Program-made: the position numbers and the translations under genes | NCBI GenBank assembly: GCA_964484465.1 | Contig: CAZAFL010000003.1 | Coordinates: 89,728-153,727, forward strand | Length of the DNA stretch: 64,000 bases | Reading direction: 5' to 3' | From: CAZAFL01 sp964484465 | Lineage (GTDB): Bacteria; Bacteroidota; Ignavibacteria; UBA10030; SZUA-254 | Shown: positions 52,529 to 61,396 of the stretch, one piece after another | Numbering within the stretch: position 1 is the first letter of the stretch | How the letters are laid out: each line of letters begins with the position of its first letter | The notes under the pieces: generated by a model | Databases searched by the model: none | What the model was told of the DNA's origin: nothing | The model's input: the letters and a program-made list of their open reading frames with translations, nothing else

Positions 52529-53314
52529 ATGGCTGAACGAAAAACTCGAAAACGACCGAGCATTCTCGTTTCCAATGATGACGGTATTGATGCGCCCGGA
52601 ATCTATGCGCTGGTGAAAGAGCTCAACAAGATTGGCAGCGTGACTGTCATCGCACCGGATAAGCAACAAAGCGCTGTCGGGCACGCGATCACAATGAACT
52701 ACCCGTTACGCGTAACGAAATTCTCAAAAAATGGAAAGTTCTTCGGATTAGCGGTCGAAGGCACACCGGCAGATTGCGTGAAACTCGCTGTTCGTACTCT
52801 CCTTCCCTACAAGCCCGACCTGCTTGTTTCAGGCATCAACCACGGATCAAACACTGCAATCAATATTATTTATTCGGGCACCGTTTCCGCAGCGACCGAA
52901 GGAACGATTCTCGGTATTCCTTCTCTGGCAGTTTCCCTCACAACATATACAAAGCCGGATTTCCGTTATGCCGCAAAATTTGCGCGGAAATTTTCCTCGT
53001 TTATTTTGAAGAAAGGTGTACCGGAAGGAACTCTTCTTAATATTAATGTCCCGGCAGTAAATGAAAAAAATATCCGGGGTATCAAATTTACCCGACAGGG
53101 AAAAACACGATGGGACGATATGTTTGAAGTCAGGCGGGACCCGAACAACAAAGAATATTTCTGGCTTGCCGGTAAACTCGAAGTTATCGATTATGCAGAC
53201 GATACCGACCAAATCGCGATTATGAACAACTTTGTATCAATTACGCCCATTCAGTACGACTTGACAGATTATGCATTGTTAAAGACAATGAGGCGGTGGA
53301 ATGTAAAGAAATGA
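52529..53314 (+). CDS. surE: 5'/3'-nucleotidase SurE
   Basis: This 261-residue metal-dependent phosphatase hydrolyses nucleoside monophosphates. The metal site NDDGIDAPG (Asp17, Asp18) is followed by the Ser-containing KQQSAVGHAI segment and by SGINHGSN. The length is standard. It is the last gene of the plus-strand envelope operon and converges with uppP 21 bases away; I see no terminator in the short gap. Confidence 0.95.
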   Translation: MAERKTRKRPSILVSNDDGIDAPGIYALVKELNKIGSVTVIAPDKQQSAVGHAITMNYPLRVTKFSKNGKFFGLAVEGTPADCVKLAVRTLLPYKPDLLVSGINHGSNTAINIIYSGTVSAATEGTILGIPSLAVSLTTYTKPDFRYAAKFARKFSSFILKKGVPEGTLLNINVPAVNEKNIRGIKFTRQGKTRWDDMFEVRRDPNNKEYFWLAGKLEVIDYADDTDQIAIMNNFVSITPIQYDLTDYALLKTMRRWNVKK

Positions 53315-53335
53315 TCCCCATCCTTTGTCCGTCAA

Positions 53336-54178
53336 TCATACCACCTTCGCAGCAATCAGAACGAATAAGACAATTCCCAGAGCAATCCGGTAATAAATAA
53401 AGACATAGGTCGAATGCGATTTCAGGTACTTCAACAAGAACGCGATCGATGCATACCCTACAATCCCGGCAACAAGGGTTGAAAGAACAAGAGGCATTAT
53501 CCCGATATTACCGATATCATGACGGGCACGATACATTTCAAACAACCCGCTGGCAAGTACTGCAGGAATACTCAGCAGGAATGAAAAACGCGCCGCAGTC
53601 TCCCGCGTTAACCCGAGAAAGAGTCCGGCGGTAATCGTTGTTCCAGATCTTGAAGACCCCGGGATCAACGCAAACGCCTGCGCGATACCGACAATAAGCG
53701 AATCCTTCCAGGTCGTCTGCCCTTCGGTACGGATTTTTTTTCCTACTTTTTCCGCCCATAGTAATACTATTGCCAGTGCAACGAGGCTTGTTGCGATTAT
53801 GCTCAGTTCTTTCGTGAATTTTCCCTCAATCACGGACTTAAATGCAAGTCCGATAATCACAACAGGCAGTGTTCCGACAATAATTTTTCCTGCCAGACGG
53901 GAGGTTCCGCTCCATCTTTCCGAATCCGAAGAACTTTTCTTCAAATCGGAAGTTAATCCTTTCGTCATCGCAAGAAGGTCATCAAAAAAATAAATAATCA
54001 CGGCAGCAACTGTCCCCAATTGCACAATAGCAATAAACGCAGTCCAATCTTCCGGTCGCACAGGGTCGATCAAACCAAATATTTTTCCTGCAAATGTAAG
54101 ATGAGCGGTACTGCTGACCGGCAGGAACTCCGTCAGTCCTTGAATAATCCCTAAGAGAATTGCATAAAAAATATTCAT
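53336..54178 (-). CDS. uppP: Undecaprenyl-diphosphatase
   Basis: This 280-residue membrane enzyme recycles the lipid carrier by removing a phosphate. It has about eight hydrophobic segments, the EFLPVSSTAHL motif (about 17-27) and the GSSRSGTT motif (about 175-182). The frame extends upstream to 54325, but that part overlaps the symporter gene; ATG at 54178 is ten bases after the symporter stop. Together with uppS at 43216 it covers synthesis and recycling of undecaprenyl phosphate. Confidence 0.95.
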   Translation of the reverse strand: MNIFYAILLGIIQGLTEFLPVSSTAHLTFAGKIFGLIDPVRPEDWTAFIAIVQLGTVAAVIIYFFDDLLAMTKGLTSDLKKSSSDSERWSGTSRLAGKIIVGTLPVVIIGLAFKSVIEGKFTKELSIIATSLVALAIVLLWAEKVGKKIRTEGQTTWKDSLIVGIAQAFALIPGSSRSGTTITAGLFLGLTRETAARFSFLLSIPAVLASGLFEMYRARHDIGNIGIMPLVLSTLVAGIVGYASIAFLLKYLKSHSTYVFIYYRIALGIVLFVLIAAKVV

Positions 54179-54188
54179 CGACGGCACC

Positions 54189-55427
54189 TTACCCGTTAGC
54201 GACAGCAGTTTCGGAAGTGAGCATTGATGATGGTTTGAATTCTCCCTCCCATTTGGCAACGACCGCGCTCGCAAGGCAATTCCCCACGACATTGACTGTT
54301 GTTCTTCCCATATCCATAATTTCATCGATTCCTAAAACAACAGCAACACCTTCGAGAGGCAATCCGAACGAGCTCAACGTGCCTGCGAGTATCACCAATG
54401 AAGATCGGGGTACACCGGCAACACCTTTACTCGTGAGCATGAGCGTCAGCATCATAAGAACCTGCTGAGTGATCGACAGCTCCACACCGGCAGCCTGCGC
54501 CACAAATACTGATGCAAGCGATAGATAAAGTGTCGAACCGTCAAGATTGAAGCTGTACCCGGTAGGAATCACAAACGCGACAATTCTCCTGGGAACACCA
54601 AGCGATTCCATAGCTTCCATGGCTTTGGGAAGGGCCGCTTCCGAACTCGTCGTCGAAAATGCGATGAGGGCGGGCTCCTTAACGGAGCTTACAAATTGTC
54701 GTATTGGAATCCGCGCAATCAACGCAACTCCCCCCAGGACAACGACAATGAAAAAAATCAGCGCAACATACATCGTAATAATCATCAATCCAAGATTTAT
54801 TAACACTGACAATCCTTTACTGCCGACTGTCACGGCAATGGCGGCGCCCACGCCGATCGGCGCATACCGCATGACGATGCCGGTGAATTTGAACATCGTT
54901 TCCGCGAGCGCGTCGCAGAACCCGACAATTGTCGCGCGTTTTTCGACCGGAATGAGGGCGAGCGCAAAACTGAAAATCAATGTGAACACAACAACTTGAA
55001 GCACTTCCCCTTCTGCAGCAGCCTGAAAGAAGCTCTGCGGAAAAATGTGGGCAATGACATCGGAAAATGTTTGCTTCTTAGCAACGATGTCTGTTGCAGC
55101 GGTTGCGGTATGAAGATTCACGCCGATGCCAGGCTTGATAATGTTGACAGCGGTAAGCCCGATGATCAGAGCAAGGGTCGTGACAATCTCAAAATAAATG
55201 ATGGATTTGAGTCCCATGCGGCCGACCTGCTTGAGATTTCCATGGCCGGCAATCCCGACGACAAGCGTCGCAAATATCAGGGGTGCGATAATAGATTTAA
55301 TTAGCCGGAGAAAAACGGTACTCAACGGCTTGAGAGAAGTAGCAACATCCGGCGTAAGCCATCCCACGATAAGCCCGAGACCCATTCCCACAAAAATCCA
55401 CTGCGTAAGTGTGAGCCTGAACTTCAT
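54189..55427 (-). CDS. Dicarboxylate/amino acid:cation symporter (DAACS family)
   Basis: This 412-residue transporter imports dicarboxylates or acidic amino acids with sodium or protons. It has eight membrane segments and two re-entrant loops. The serine-rich hairpin appears as STTSSEAALPKAMEAM, followed by GYSFNLDGSTLY and SKGVAGVPRSSLVIL, which build the substrate site. The sequence alone does not distinguish GltP from DctA. It follows livF by 32 bases, which suggests a shared amino-acid-uptake unit. Confidence 0.93.
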   Translation of the reverse strand: MKFRLTLTQWIFVGMGLGLIVGWLTPDVATSLKPLSTVFLRLIKSIIAPLIFATLVVGIAGHGNLKQVGRMGLKSIIYFEIVTTLALIIGLTAVNIIKPGIGVNLHTATAATDIVAKKQTFSDVIAHIFPQSFFQAAAEGEVLQVVVFTLIFSFALALIPVEKRATIVGFCDALAETMFKFTGIVMRYAPIGVGAAIAVTVGSKGLSVLINLGLMIITMYVALIFFIVVVLGGVALIARIPIRQFVSSVKEPALIAFSTTSSEAALPKAMEAMESLGVPRRIVAFVIPTGYSFNLDGSTLYLSLASVFVAQAAGVELSITQQVLMMLTLMLTSKGVAGVPRSSLVILAGTLSSFGLPLEGVAVVLGIDEIMDMGRTTVNVVGNCLASAVVAKWEGEFKPSSMLTSETAVANG

Positions 55428-55459
55428 CAGTCATTCAGAGATTTAATGAACATGAGGTG

Positions 55460-56167
55460 TTACTCTCCAAGATATGCTTTTCTCACCTCTTCATTATTCG
55501 CAACATCGGATGCTTCCCCCTGAATAACAAGGCTTCCCGTTTCAACCACATAGGCATAGTGAGCTATTTTTAAGGCAAGGTGCGCATTCTGCTCGACGAG
55601 GAGAATTGTCATTCCTAACTCTCTATTGATCTCGACAATCTTTTCAAAAATAGTTTTGACAAGAATCGGTGCAATGCCGAGCGAGGGTTCGTCCATCATG
55701 AGAAGGCGCGGTTTTGCCATCAGCGCCCTGCTGATCGAAAGCATTTGCTGTTCTCCGCCTGAAAGGGTAGCGCCCGGTTGCTTCATACGTTCTTTTAATC
55801 GGGGAAAAATCGAAAAAACAAACTCCATATCCGCAAGAATCCTGTTTTTATCCTTACGAAGATAAGCTCCCATCTCCAAATTTTCTTTGACAGTCAGATT
55901 GCCGAAAATCATTCTCCCTTCGGGCGCCTGTGCAATTCCAAGGCCGACAATTTCATGCGAAGGCTTGTTCGTGATATTTTTTCCTTCTAATTCGATCTTT
56001 CCACCGGAAGCTTTCACCAGTCCCGAAATCGTCCTCAGCGTAGTTGTCTTGCCGGCGCCGTTCGCGCCGAGGAGCGTAACCACCTTTCCTGTTTCGATAG
56101 TGAGAGTAATACCCTTCAGTGCCGCAATCGCACCGTATTTTACCTGGAGTTGTTCAATGTGCAGCAA
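55460..56167 (-). CDS. livF: Branched-chain amino acid ABC transporter ATP-binding protein LivF
   Basis: This 235-residue ATPase powers import with LivG. Walker A is GANGAGKTT (34-42), the signature is LSGGEQQML, and Walker B is LLMMDEPSLGI. The start is TTG at 56167, supported by GAAGG about seven bases upstream; there is no suitable ATG. It lies 16 bases after livG. Confidence 0.95.
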   Translation of the reverse strand: MLHIEQLQVKYGAIAALKGITLTIETGKVVTLLGANGAGKTTTLRTISGLVKASGGKIELEGKNITNKPSHEIVGLGIAQAPEGRMIFGNLTVKENLEMGAYLRKDKNRILADMEFVFSIFPRLKERMKQPGATLSGGEQQMLSISRALMAKPRLLMMDEPSLGIAPILVKTIFEKIVEINRELGMTILLVEQNAHLALKIAHYAYVVETGSLVIQGEASDVANNEEVRKAYLGE

Positions 56168-56183
56168 GGTATGCCTTCAGCGG

Positions 56184-56951
56184 TTAAGAGACCTGTTCGC
56201 CAAGATATGCTTCAATGACTTTTGGATTGGACTGAATTTCGTCCGGTGTACCTTCTGCGATTTTTACTCCATAATCGAGAACAAAAATCCGTTCACATAT
56301 CCCCATCACTACTTTCATATCATGTTCAATAAGAAGAATGGCGATATCAAACCGCTCTTTCACTTCTTTAATGAGCTTCATGAGGTCGACTTTTTCAGTA
56401 GGGTTCATGCCAGCAGCGGGTTCATCGAGGAGAAGAAGTTTCGGGCTTGTTGCGAGCGCACGGACAATCTCCACGCGTCGCTGATCACCGTAGGGCAGTG
56501 ACGTGGCCAGCTCGTCCTTCACTGTTTCCAGCTTGAAAATTTTCAGAAGCTCTATGATCGTGTTGCGGATCGTACCTTCTTCCTTACGGAAATTCTTGAG
56601 TTGAACAACCGAATGTGAAAACCCGTGATTCAGACTTTTATTAAAAGAAACCTGAACGTTTTCAAACACCGTGAGGTTCGTGAAGAGACGAATATTCTGA
56701 AACGTTCGGGCAATGCCGGTAGCAACGATATCGTATGGTTTTTTTCCGGTGAGGTCCTGCCCGTCGAAGATGACGCGCCCGCTTGTCGGACAATACACTC
56801 CCGTCACCATATTGAACGCGGTTGTCTTTCCAGCACCGTTCGGTCCGATCATTCCGATGAGGTCGGTCGTACCGATTTCAACATTCAATGCTGACACGGC
56901 TGTCAGGCCGCCGAACTTCATTGTGCAATCCTGTAATTGAAGAAGTTTCAT
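56184..56951 (-). CDS. livG: Branched-chain amino acid ABC transporter ATP-binding protein LivG
   Basis: This 255-residue ATPase has Walker A GPNGAGKTT (37-45). The signature motif is atypical, read around SLPYGDQRRVEIVRAL, as is usual in LivG; Walker B is LLLLDEPAAGM. The C-terminal segment IAEGTPDEIQSNPKVIEAYLG is characteristic of the family. It pairs with LivF and the LivHM permeases encoded just upstream. Confidence 0.95.
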   Translation of the reverse strand: MKLLQLQDCTMKFGGLTAVSALNVEIGTTDLIGMIGPNGAGKTTAFNMVTGVYCPTSGRVIFDGQDLTGKKPYDIVATGIARTFQNIRLFTNLTVFENVQVSFNKSLNHGFSHSVVQLKNFRKEEGTIRNTIIELLKIFKLETVKDELATSLPYGDQRRVEIVRALATSPKLLLLDEPAAGMNPTEKVDLMKLIKEVKERFDIAILLIEHDMKVVMGICERIFVLDYGVKIAEGTPDEIQSNPKVIEAYLGEQVS

Positions 56952-56962
56952 GAAGGAAAATT

Positions 56963-57937
56963 TTATGCAGTCGCCGATTGTTTACGGAAGAATTTTTTGA
57001 AACCCGCCAGAACATTTTTGGCAGGCAAGCCCCTGCCGAATAATCCCTGCGGGCGTGAAATCATAATGACTACAAGCATAAGGGAATAAAGAACCATTCG
57101 GTATTCGGCAACCCCGCGGAGTGCTTCTGGGAGAATGGTAAGCACAATTGCAGCAAGGATAACACCGATTGTATTTCCCATCCCGCCGACAATGACCATC
57201 ACCACAATCTCGATAGATTTGATAAAGCCGAATTGCGATGGTGTGATATACGAAACAAAATGTGCGTAAAGTCCGCCTGCAACGCCTGCAAAAAAGGCTC
57301 CGACGATAAATGCGATCACTTTATATTTTGTCGTGTTGATACCCATTGCCTGGGCTGCCACCTCATCGTCGCGCACGGCAAGGAACCCTTTCCCGTATGT
57401 CGAATGAATCATGTTCGAGATCATAAATATCACGATTGCGACAACGCCGAACACCCAGAAGAAATTCGAAAGTTTTGGAATACCGACTAATCCCCGCGCA
57501 CCACCGACAAATTCAAGGTTCTGGATGATGACACGAATGATTTCGCCGAGACCAAGTGTAGTAATCGCCAGATAATCTCCTTTCAATCGCAGGCTTGGAA
57601 TTCCCACGAGGACGCCGGCAAGCGATGCAACTGCGCCTCCCGCTAACAATGCGAGAGGGAAAATGAAGTAACTCGAAGTGTTGCCGGGATACGCCTGAGC
57701 GGTAAGTGTAATCATCGATGCAGTATATGCGCCGAGCGACATGAACCCTGCATGACCAAGCGAAAATTGTCCGGTAAATCCATTGATGAGATTAAGACTC
57801 GACGCAAGGATTGTGTTAATACCGATGTAGATGATGATTTGCAGAAAGTAGGGATTGATTTGATCCTGAAGCTGAGAGCAAACAACACTCAAAACGATTG
57901 CTATAGCAAAAACAATTTTTTTGGATGAAGGTTGCAT
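56963..57937 (-). CDS. livM: Branched-chain amino acid ABC transporter permease LivM
   Basis: This 324-residue permease has about ten hydrophobic segments and the cytoplasmic coupling loop around AVRDDEVAAQAMGINTTKYK. Typical elements include GFTGQFSLGHAGFMSLGAY and GGMGNTIG. Its ATG overlaps the livH stop by one base (TAATG), a sign of coupled translation. Confidence 0.94.
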   Translation of the reverse strand: MQPSSKKIVFAIAIVLSVVCSQLQDQINPYFLQIIIYIGINTILASSLNLINGFTGQFSLGHAGFMSLGAYTASMITLTAQAYPGNTSSYFIFPLALLAGGAVASLAGVLVGIPSLRLKGDYLAITTLGLGEIIRVIIQNLEFVGGARGLVGIPKLSNFFWVFGVVAIVIFMISNMIHSTYGKGFLAVRDDEVAAQAMGINTTKYKVIAFIVGAFFAGVAGGLYAHFVSYITPSQFGFIKSIEIVVMVIVGGMGNTIGVILAAIVLTILPEALRGVAEYRMVLYSLMLVVIMISRPQGLFGRGLPAKNVLAGFKKFFRKQSATA

Positions 57938-58842
57938 TACACTTTTTCAGCCTCGAAGCGCCCCAGTAATCCGGAGGGTCTGAAAAGGAGGATCAAAATC
58001 AGGATCCCGAACGAAATTGCATCTCGAAAGGTCGGTGAAATGTAACCTGTAACGAAAGTTTCAAGCAAACCGATGATTAGTCCTCCTAATGCTGCGCCCG
58101 GAATGTTTCCTATCCCGCCGAGTACGGCGGAAATGAATGCTTTCAACCCAGGAAATACACCCATCAGCGGGTTGATGCTCGGATACAGCGAGCCGTAGAG
58201 AATTCCTCCGGCTGCAGCCAGGCTCGACCCGACGATGAACGTAAATGAAATTACTGTGTTGATGTTTATCCCCATCAGGCTTGCCGCCTGTTGATTGAAT
58301 GACAACGCGCGCATTGCCGTCCCGATCTTTGTCTTCATGACGATGAACCGTAACAGGAGCATCAGAATCAAGGCCGTAGCAATGACGATTACCGGTGTGC
58401 TTGTCAGAATGAGATTCGGTGTATCAATCAGCGTCGTCGAAGGGATAAGAGTGGGGAATGATTTCGGGTCGGGTCCGAACAGGAGCTGACCTCCGAACTC
58501 AAGAAACAGCGAAACACCGATCGCGGTAATCAGGATTGTAATTTTCGGTCTGTAGCGGAGCGGTTTATAGGCAAGTTTTTCGATTGTTACACCGAGGGTC
58601 GAACAGACAATCATGGCGAGAAGCATGACCATCGGTCCGACGAGGAACAGGTTTCCTCCGACCAGCGGGGCAATGCGCGGTGCGGCATAATAACCAACAA
58701 AAGCGCCCACCATAAACACATCACCATGAGCGAAATTAATAAAACGGAGAACACCATACACCATGGTGTAGCCCAACGCAATCAATGCATAAATGCTGCC
58801 GAGTGAAACGCCGTTAATGATTTGTTGCAGCAGCTCGCTCAT
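57937..58842 (-). CDS. livH: Branched-chain amino acid ABC transporter permease LivH
   Basis: This 301-residue permease has eight or so membrane segments. It shows the INGVSLGSIYALIALGYTMV start, the RFINFAHGDVFMVGAF loop, the MRALSFNQQAASLMGI coupling loop and GGIGNIPGA near the end. It lies 12 bases after the first-encoded-downstream substrate-binding protein gene and forms the membrane channel with LivM. Confidence 0.95.
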   Translation of the reverse strand: MSELLQQIINGVSLGSIYALIALGYTMVYGVLRFINFAHGDVFMVGAFVGYYAAPRIAPLVGGNLFLVGPMVMLLAMIVCSTLGVTIEKLAYKPLRYRPKITILITAIGVSLFLEFGGQLLFGPDPKSFPTLIPSTTLIDTPNLILTSTPVIVIATALILMLLLRFIVMKTKIGTAMRALSFNQQAASLMGININTVISFTFIVGSSLAAAGGILYGSLYPSINPLMGVFPGLKAFISAVLGGIGNIPGAALGGLIIGLLETFVTGYISPTFRDAISFGILILILLFRPSGLLGRFEAEKV

Positions 58843-58854
58843 GCAATGTCTGAT

Positions 58855-60036
58855 CTACTGGGCTTGCGATGTAGGCTCAATGCGTTCCTTGAGGGCGAGC
58901 TGACCGTTCTGGATCGCGATAATGACGGCCGACTTGTGTGCGTTCCGTTCATTATCTATCGTAATCGCACCGGTTACACCATTGAAATTCTTTGTCGCAG
59001 CAATTGCATCGCGGATCTTTGCTCCATCCATACTTCCTGCCCTCTGGATTGCGTCAAACATGATGCGTCCGGCGTCGTACGCCAGCGCTGCGAGCGCATC
59101 CGGAGTTTGATTGTGCGCAGATTTATATTTCGCCACGAAATTCTGCACGACGGGGTTCGGGTCTGAAGTGGTGTAGTGGTTTGCATAATAGGTGTTCTCC
59201 ATTGCCGCTCCACCGATCTCAAGAAGTTTTGCTGAATCCCATCCATCTCCCCCGATAAAAGGAACGGTGATCCGCAGGTCACGCGCCTGTTTCACGATTA
59301 ACGCGGCTTCGGTGTAATAGCCCGGTACAATGATTGCTTCAGCATTTGCCGCTTTAAGAGCCGTGAGCTGCGCTTTAAAATCGTTGTCTCCTTCACTGTA
59401 TGCCTGTACTGCAACAACTTCGCCGCCATATCCTTTGAAACTGTTTGTGAAAAATTCTGCAAGACCGATACTGTATTCGTTCTTCACGTCTTTGAGAATG
59501 GCCACACGCTTCACTTTAAGTGAGTTATATGCAAACCGTGCAATAACATCCCCCTGAAAGGGATCGAGGAAACATACACGGAAAATATAATCTCCGACCT
59601 GGGTTACTTTCGGATTAGTGGAAGACGGGCTAATCATCGGCACACCGTTCGACTGACAAATAGGGCCAGCAGCCAGACTGCGTGAGGAGGATACTTCACC
59701 GATAATGGCTTTGACGCGGTCACGGTTGATTAGCTTTGTGACGGCTGTTGCAGCTTCTTCCGGCTTGGATTGATCGTCTTCCGTAAGCAGTTTGATTTTC
59801 TTTCCGAGAAGCCCGCCGGCGTTATTTGCTTCTTCCACTGCGAGCAAGAGCCCGTTATGAGTCGAAGTACCAAACGTTGCCGTCGTTCCGGTGAGCGATG
59901 AATATTCGCCGATAAGGATTTCATCGCTTGAGCTGTTACCAGAACCGCACCCAAACGATACGAGGCTCAAGGAAACAATGACCGTCAGAATAATTCCGGC
60001 AAGCAAAAAAGAGTGGAGTTTTCTGTAATTATGCAT
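58855..60036 (-). CDS. Branched-chain amino acid-type ABC transporter substrate-binding protein (LivK-like, copy 1)
   Basis: This 393-residue Venus-flytrap protein binds an amino acid or related compound and hands it to LivHM. A lipobox ending at SFGC (about Cys30) suggests a lipoprotein. The binding-site features are GEYSSLTGTTATFG, ASSTNPKVT-like SPSSTNPKVTQVG and the GGDGWDS segment. GAGGAG lies eight bases before the ATG. It is a close paralogue, of equal length, of the next gene upstream. The ligand cannot be read from the sequence. Confidence 0.93.
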   Translation of the reverse strand: MHNYRKLHSFLLAGIILTVIVSLSLVSFGCGSGNSSSDEILIGEYSSLTGTTATFGTSTHNGLLLAVEEANNAGGLLGKKIKLLTEDDQSKPEEAATAVTKLINRDRVKAIIGEVSSSRSLAAGPICQSNGVPMISPSSTNPKVTQVGDYIFRVCFLDPFQGDVIARFAYNSLKVKRVAILKDVKNEYSIGLAEFFTNSFKGYGGEVVAVQAYSEGDNDFKAQLTALKAANAEAIIVPGYYTEAALIVKQARDLRITVPFIGGDGWDSAKLLEIGGAAMENTYYANHYTTSDPNPVVQNFVAKYKSAHNQTPDALAALAYDAGRIMFDAIQRAGSMDGAKIRDAIAATKNFNGVTGAITIDNERNAHKSAVIIAIQNGQLALKERIEPTSQAQ

Positions 60037-60085
60037 GGGAGTATCTCCTCAACAATGGAAATAATGGTCGATTTATCAATGGTTG

Positions 60086-60114
60086 AGTATACAAAAATTC
60101 CGGTACATATTCAA
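60086..60114 (-). promoter_or_regulatory. Candidate internal promoter before livK copy 1
   Basis: On the minus strand TTGAAT (complement of 60109-60114) and TATACT (complement of 60086-60091) are 17 bases apart. The -10 box ends about 50 bases before the ATG at 60036. It lies inside the terminator-like hairpin between the two livK genes. Confidence 0.45.
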
Positions 60115-60141
60115 AAGCGCATATTGTACGGAAGTACCGGA
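60091..60141 (-). terminator. Terminator-like hairpin between the two livK genes
   Basis: TCCGGTAC (60099-60106) and GTACCGGA (60134-60141) form an eight-pair stem with a 27-base loop that can itself fold. On the minus strand the stem is followed by ATTTTTG (complement of 60092-60098). The large loop makes it a weak terminator or an attenuator. It would make livK copy 2 more abundant than the genes downstream. Confidence 0.45.
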
Positions 60142-60167
60142 TTTCCCTTTTGTCCCGCAGCATGCAC

Positions 60168-61349
60168 TTACGGCTTCACACTCTCTCTGTATGTGAGTTT
60201 ACCATCTTTCACAGCGAGAATCACTGCAGGCTTCGTTGCATTGCGGTCGTGGTCGATCGTGATGTTGCCGGTGACACCGTGAAAATCGGTTGTGCTTGCA
60301 AGGGCGTCCCGAAGCTTCACACCATCGAGAGAGCCTGCACGCTGGATTGCGTCTGCAAGAAGCTTGCCCGCGTCGTAACCGAGCACCGCGTTGGCATCTG
60401 CTGTTACGTTGTACTTTGCACGATACTTCGTCACGAAGTTTTGGACGACCGAATTCGTGTCCATTGCACTGTAGTGCGTGCAGAAAAATGTATTCTCCAT
60501 CGCGCTGCCGCCAATCTCGATAAGTTTTTCCGAATCCCATCCGTCTCCGCCGAGAAACGGAACAGTGATCTTCAGCTCACGAGCCTGCTTGACAATCAAC
60601 GCAGACTCAGTGTAATAGCCCGGAACGAAGACAACTTCGGGCGACGTCGCCTTGAGGGAAGTCAGTTGTGCCTTAAAATCATTGTCGCCTTCGCTGAATG
60701 CCTGCTCGCCGACAATCATACCGCCAAGCTCTTTAAACCTGTTTGTGAAAAATTCTGCCAACCCGACGCTGTATTCATTCTTCACATCTTTCAGTATTGC
60801 GGCGCGCTTCACTCCAAGAGAATTATACGCAAAGTTTGCACAAACTCTTCCCTGGAACGGGTCGATGAAACAGATGCGAAAAATATAATCGCCAACTTGT
60901 GTCACTCTTGGATTTGTTGAGCTCGGCGTCAGCATCGGTATACCGTTTGTCTGGCAGATTGGCGCAGCGGCAAGACTGCGGGATGAAGCCGCTTCTCCGA
61001 TGATCGCTTTTACCTTGTCCCGTGAGATGAGTTTCGTCACCACCGTTGCCGCTTCCTCAGGTTTTGATTGATCGTCTTCTGTAATCAAGCGTATTTTCTT
61101 ACCAAGCACTCCGCCCGAAGCATTGATATCTTCAAATGCCAGGGCAAGTCCTTTATGCGTTGATGTTCCGAACGTAGCGGCGGTCCCGGTTAATGAGGAA
61201 TATTCTCCAATCAGAACCTCATTTGAATCTTCATGTTTTGCACATCCCAAATTTCCAAATGTAATTGCTGCACTTAACGTGGCCAATATGAGAATACCTG
61301 AAAATAATTTGACCGATTTCGATTTACTTCCGGATCGTAGAGTTAACAT
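60168..61349 (-). CDS. Branched-chain amino acid-type ABC transporter substrate-binding protein (LivK-like, copy 2)
   Basis: This 393-residue protein is very similar to copy 1 along its full length, including GEYSSLTGTAATFG, the TEDDQSKPEEAAT stretch and GGDGWDSEKL. The lipobox ends at NLGC (about Cys37). The start at 61349 has AAGGAG close upstream; an earlier in-frame ATG at 61385 would give an unlikely 12-residue extension. It is the first liv gene. Differences at ligand-facing positions could give the transporter two substrate ranges. Confidence 0.92.
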   Translation of the reverse strand: MLTLRSGSKSKSVKLFSGILILATLSAAITFGNLGCAKHEDSNEVLIGEYSSLTGTAATFGTSTHKGLALAFEDINASGGVLGKKIRLITEDDQSKPEEAATVVTKLISRDKVKAIIGEAASSRSLAAAPICQTNGIPMLTPSSTNPRVTQVGDYIFRICFIDPFQGRVCANFAYNSLGVKRAAILKDVKNEYSVGLAEFFTNRFKELGGMIVGEQAFSEGDNDFKAQLTSLKATSPEVVFVPGYYTESALIVKQARELKITVPFLGGDGWDSEKLIEIGGSAMENTFFCTHYSAMDTNSVVQNFVTKYRAKYNVTADANAVLGYDAGKLLADAIQRAGSLDGVKLRDALASTTDFHGVTGNITIDHDRNATKPAVILAVKDGKLTYRESVKP

Positions 61350-61396
61350 CCTTTCTCCTTCAACGAATATTTTGTCGGATAACATTCTTCAAGAAA

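Noticed and set aside
60150..60920. Plus-strand frame of 256 codons opposite livK copy 2
   Set aside because: It is a shadow of a conserved gene, with cysteine-rich, disordered-looking sequence.
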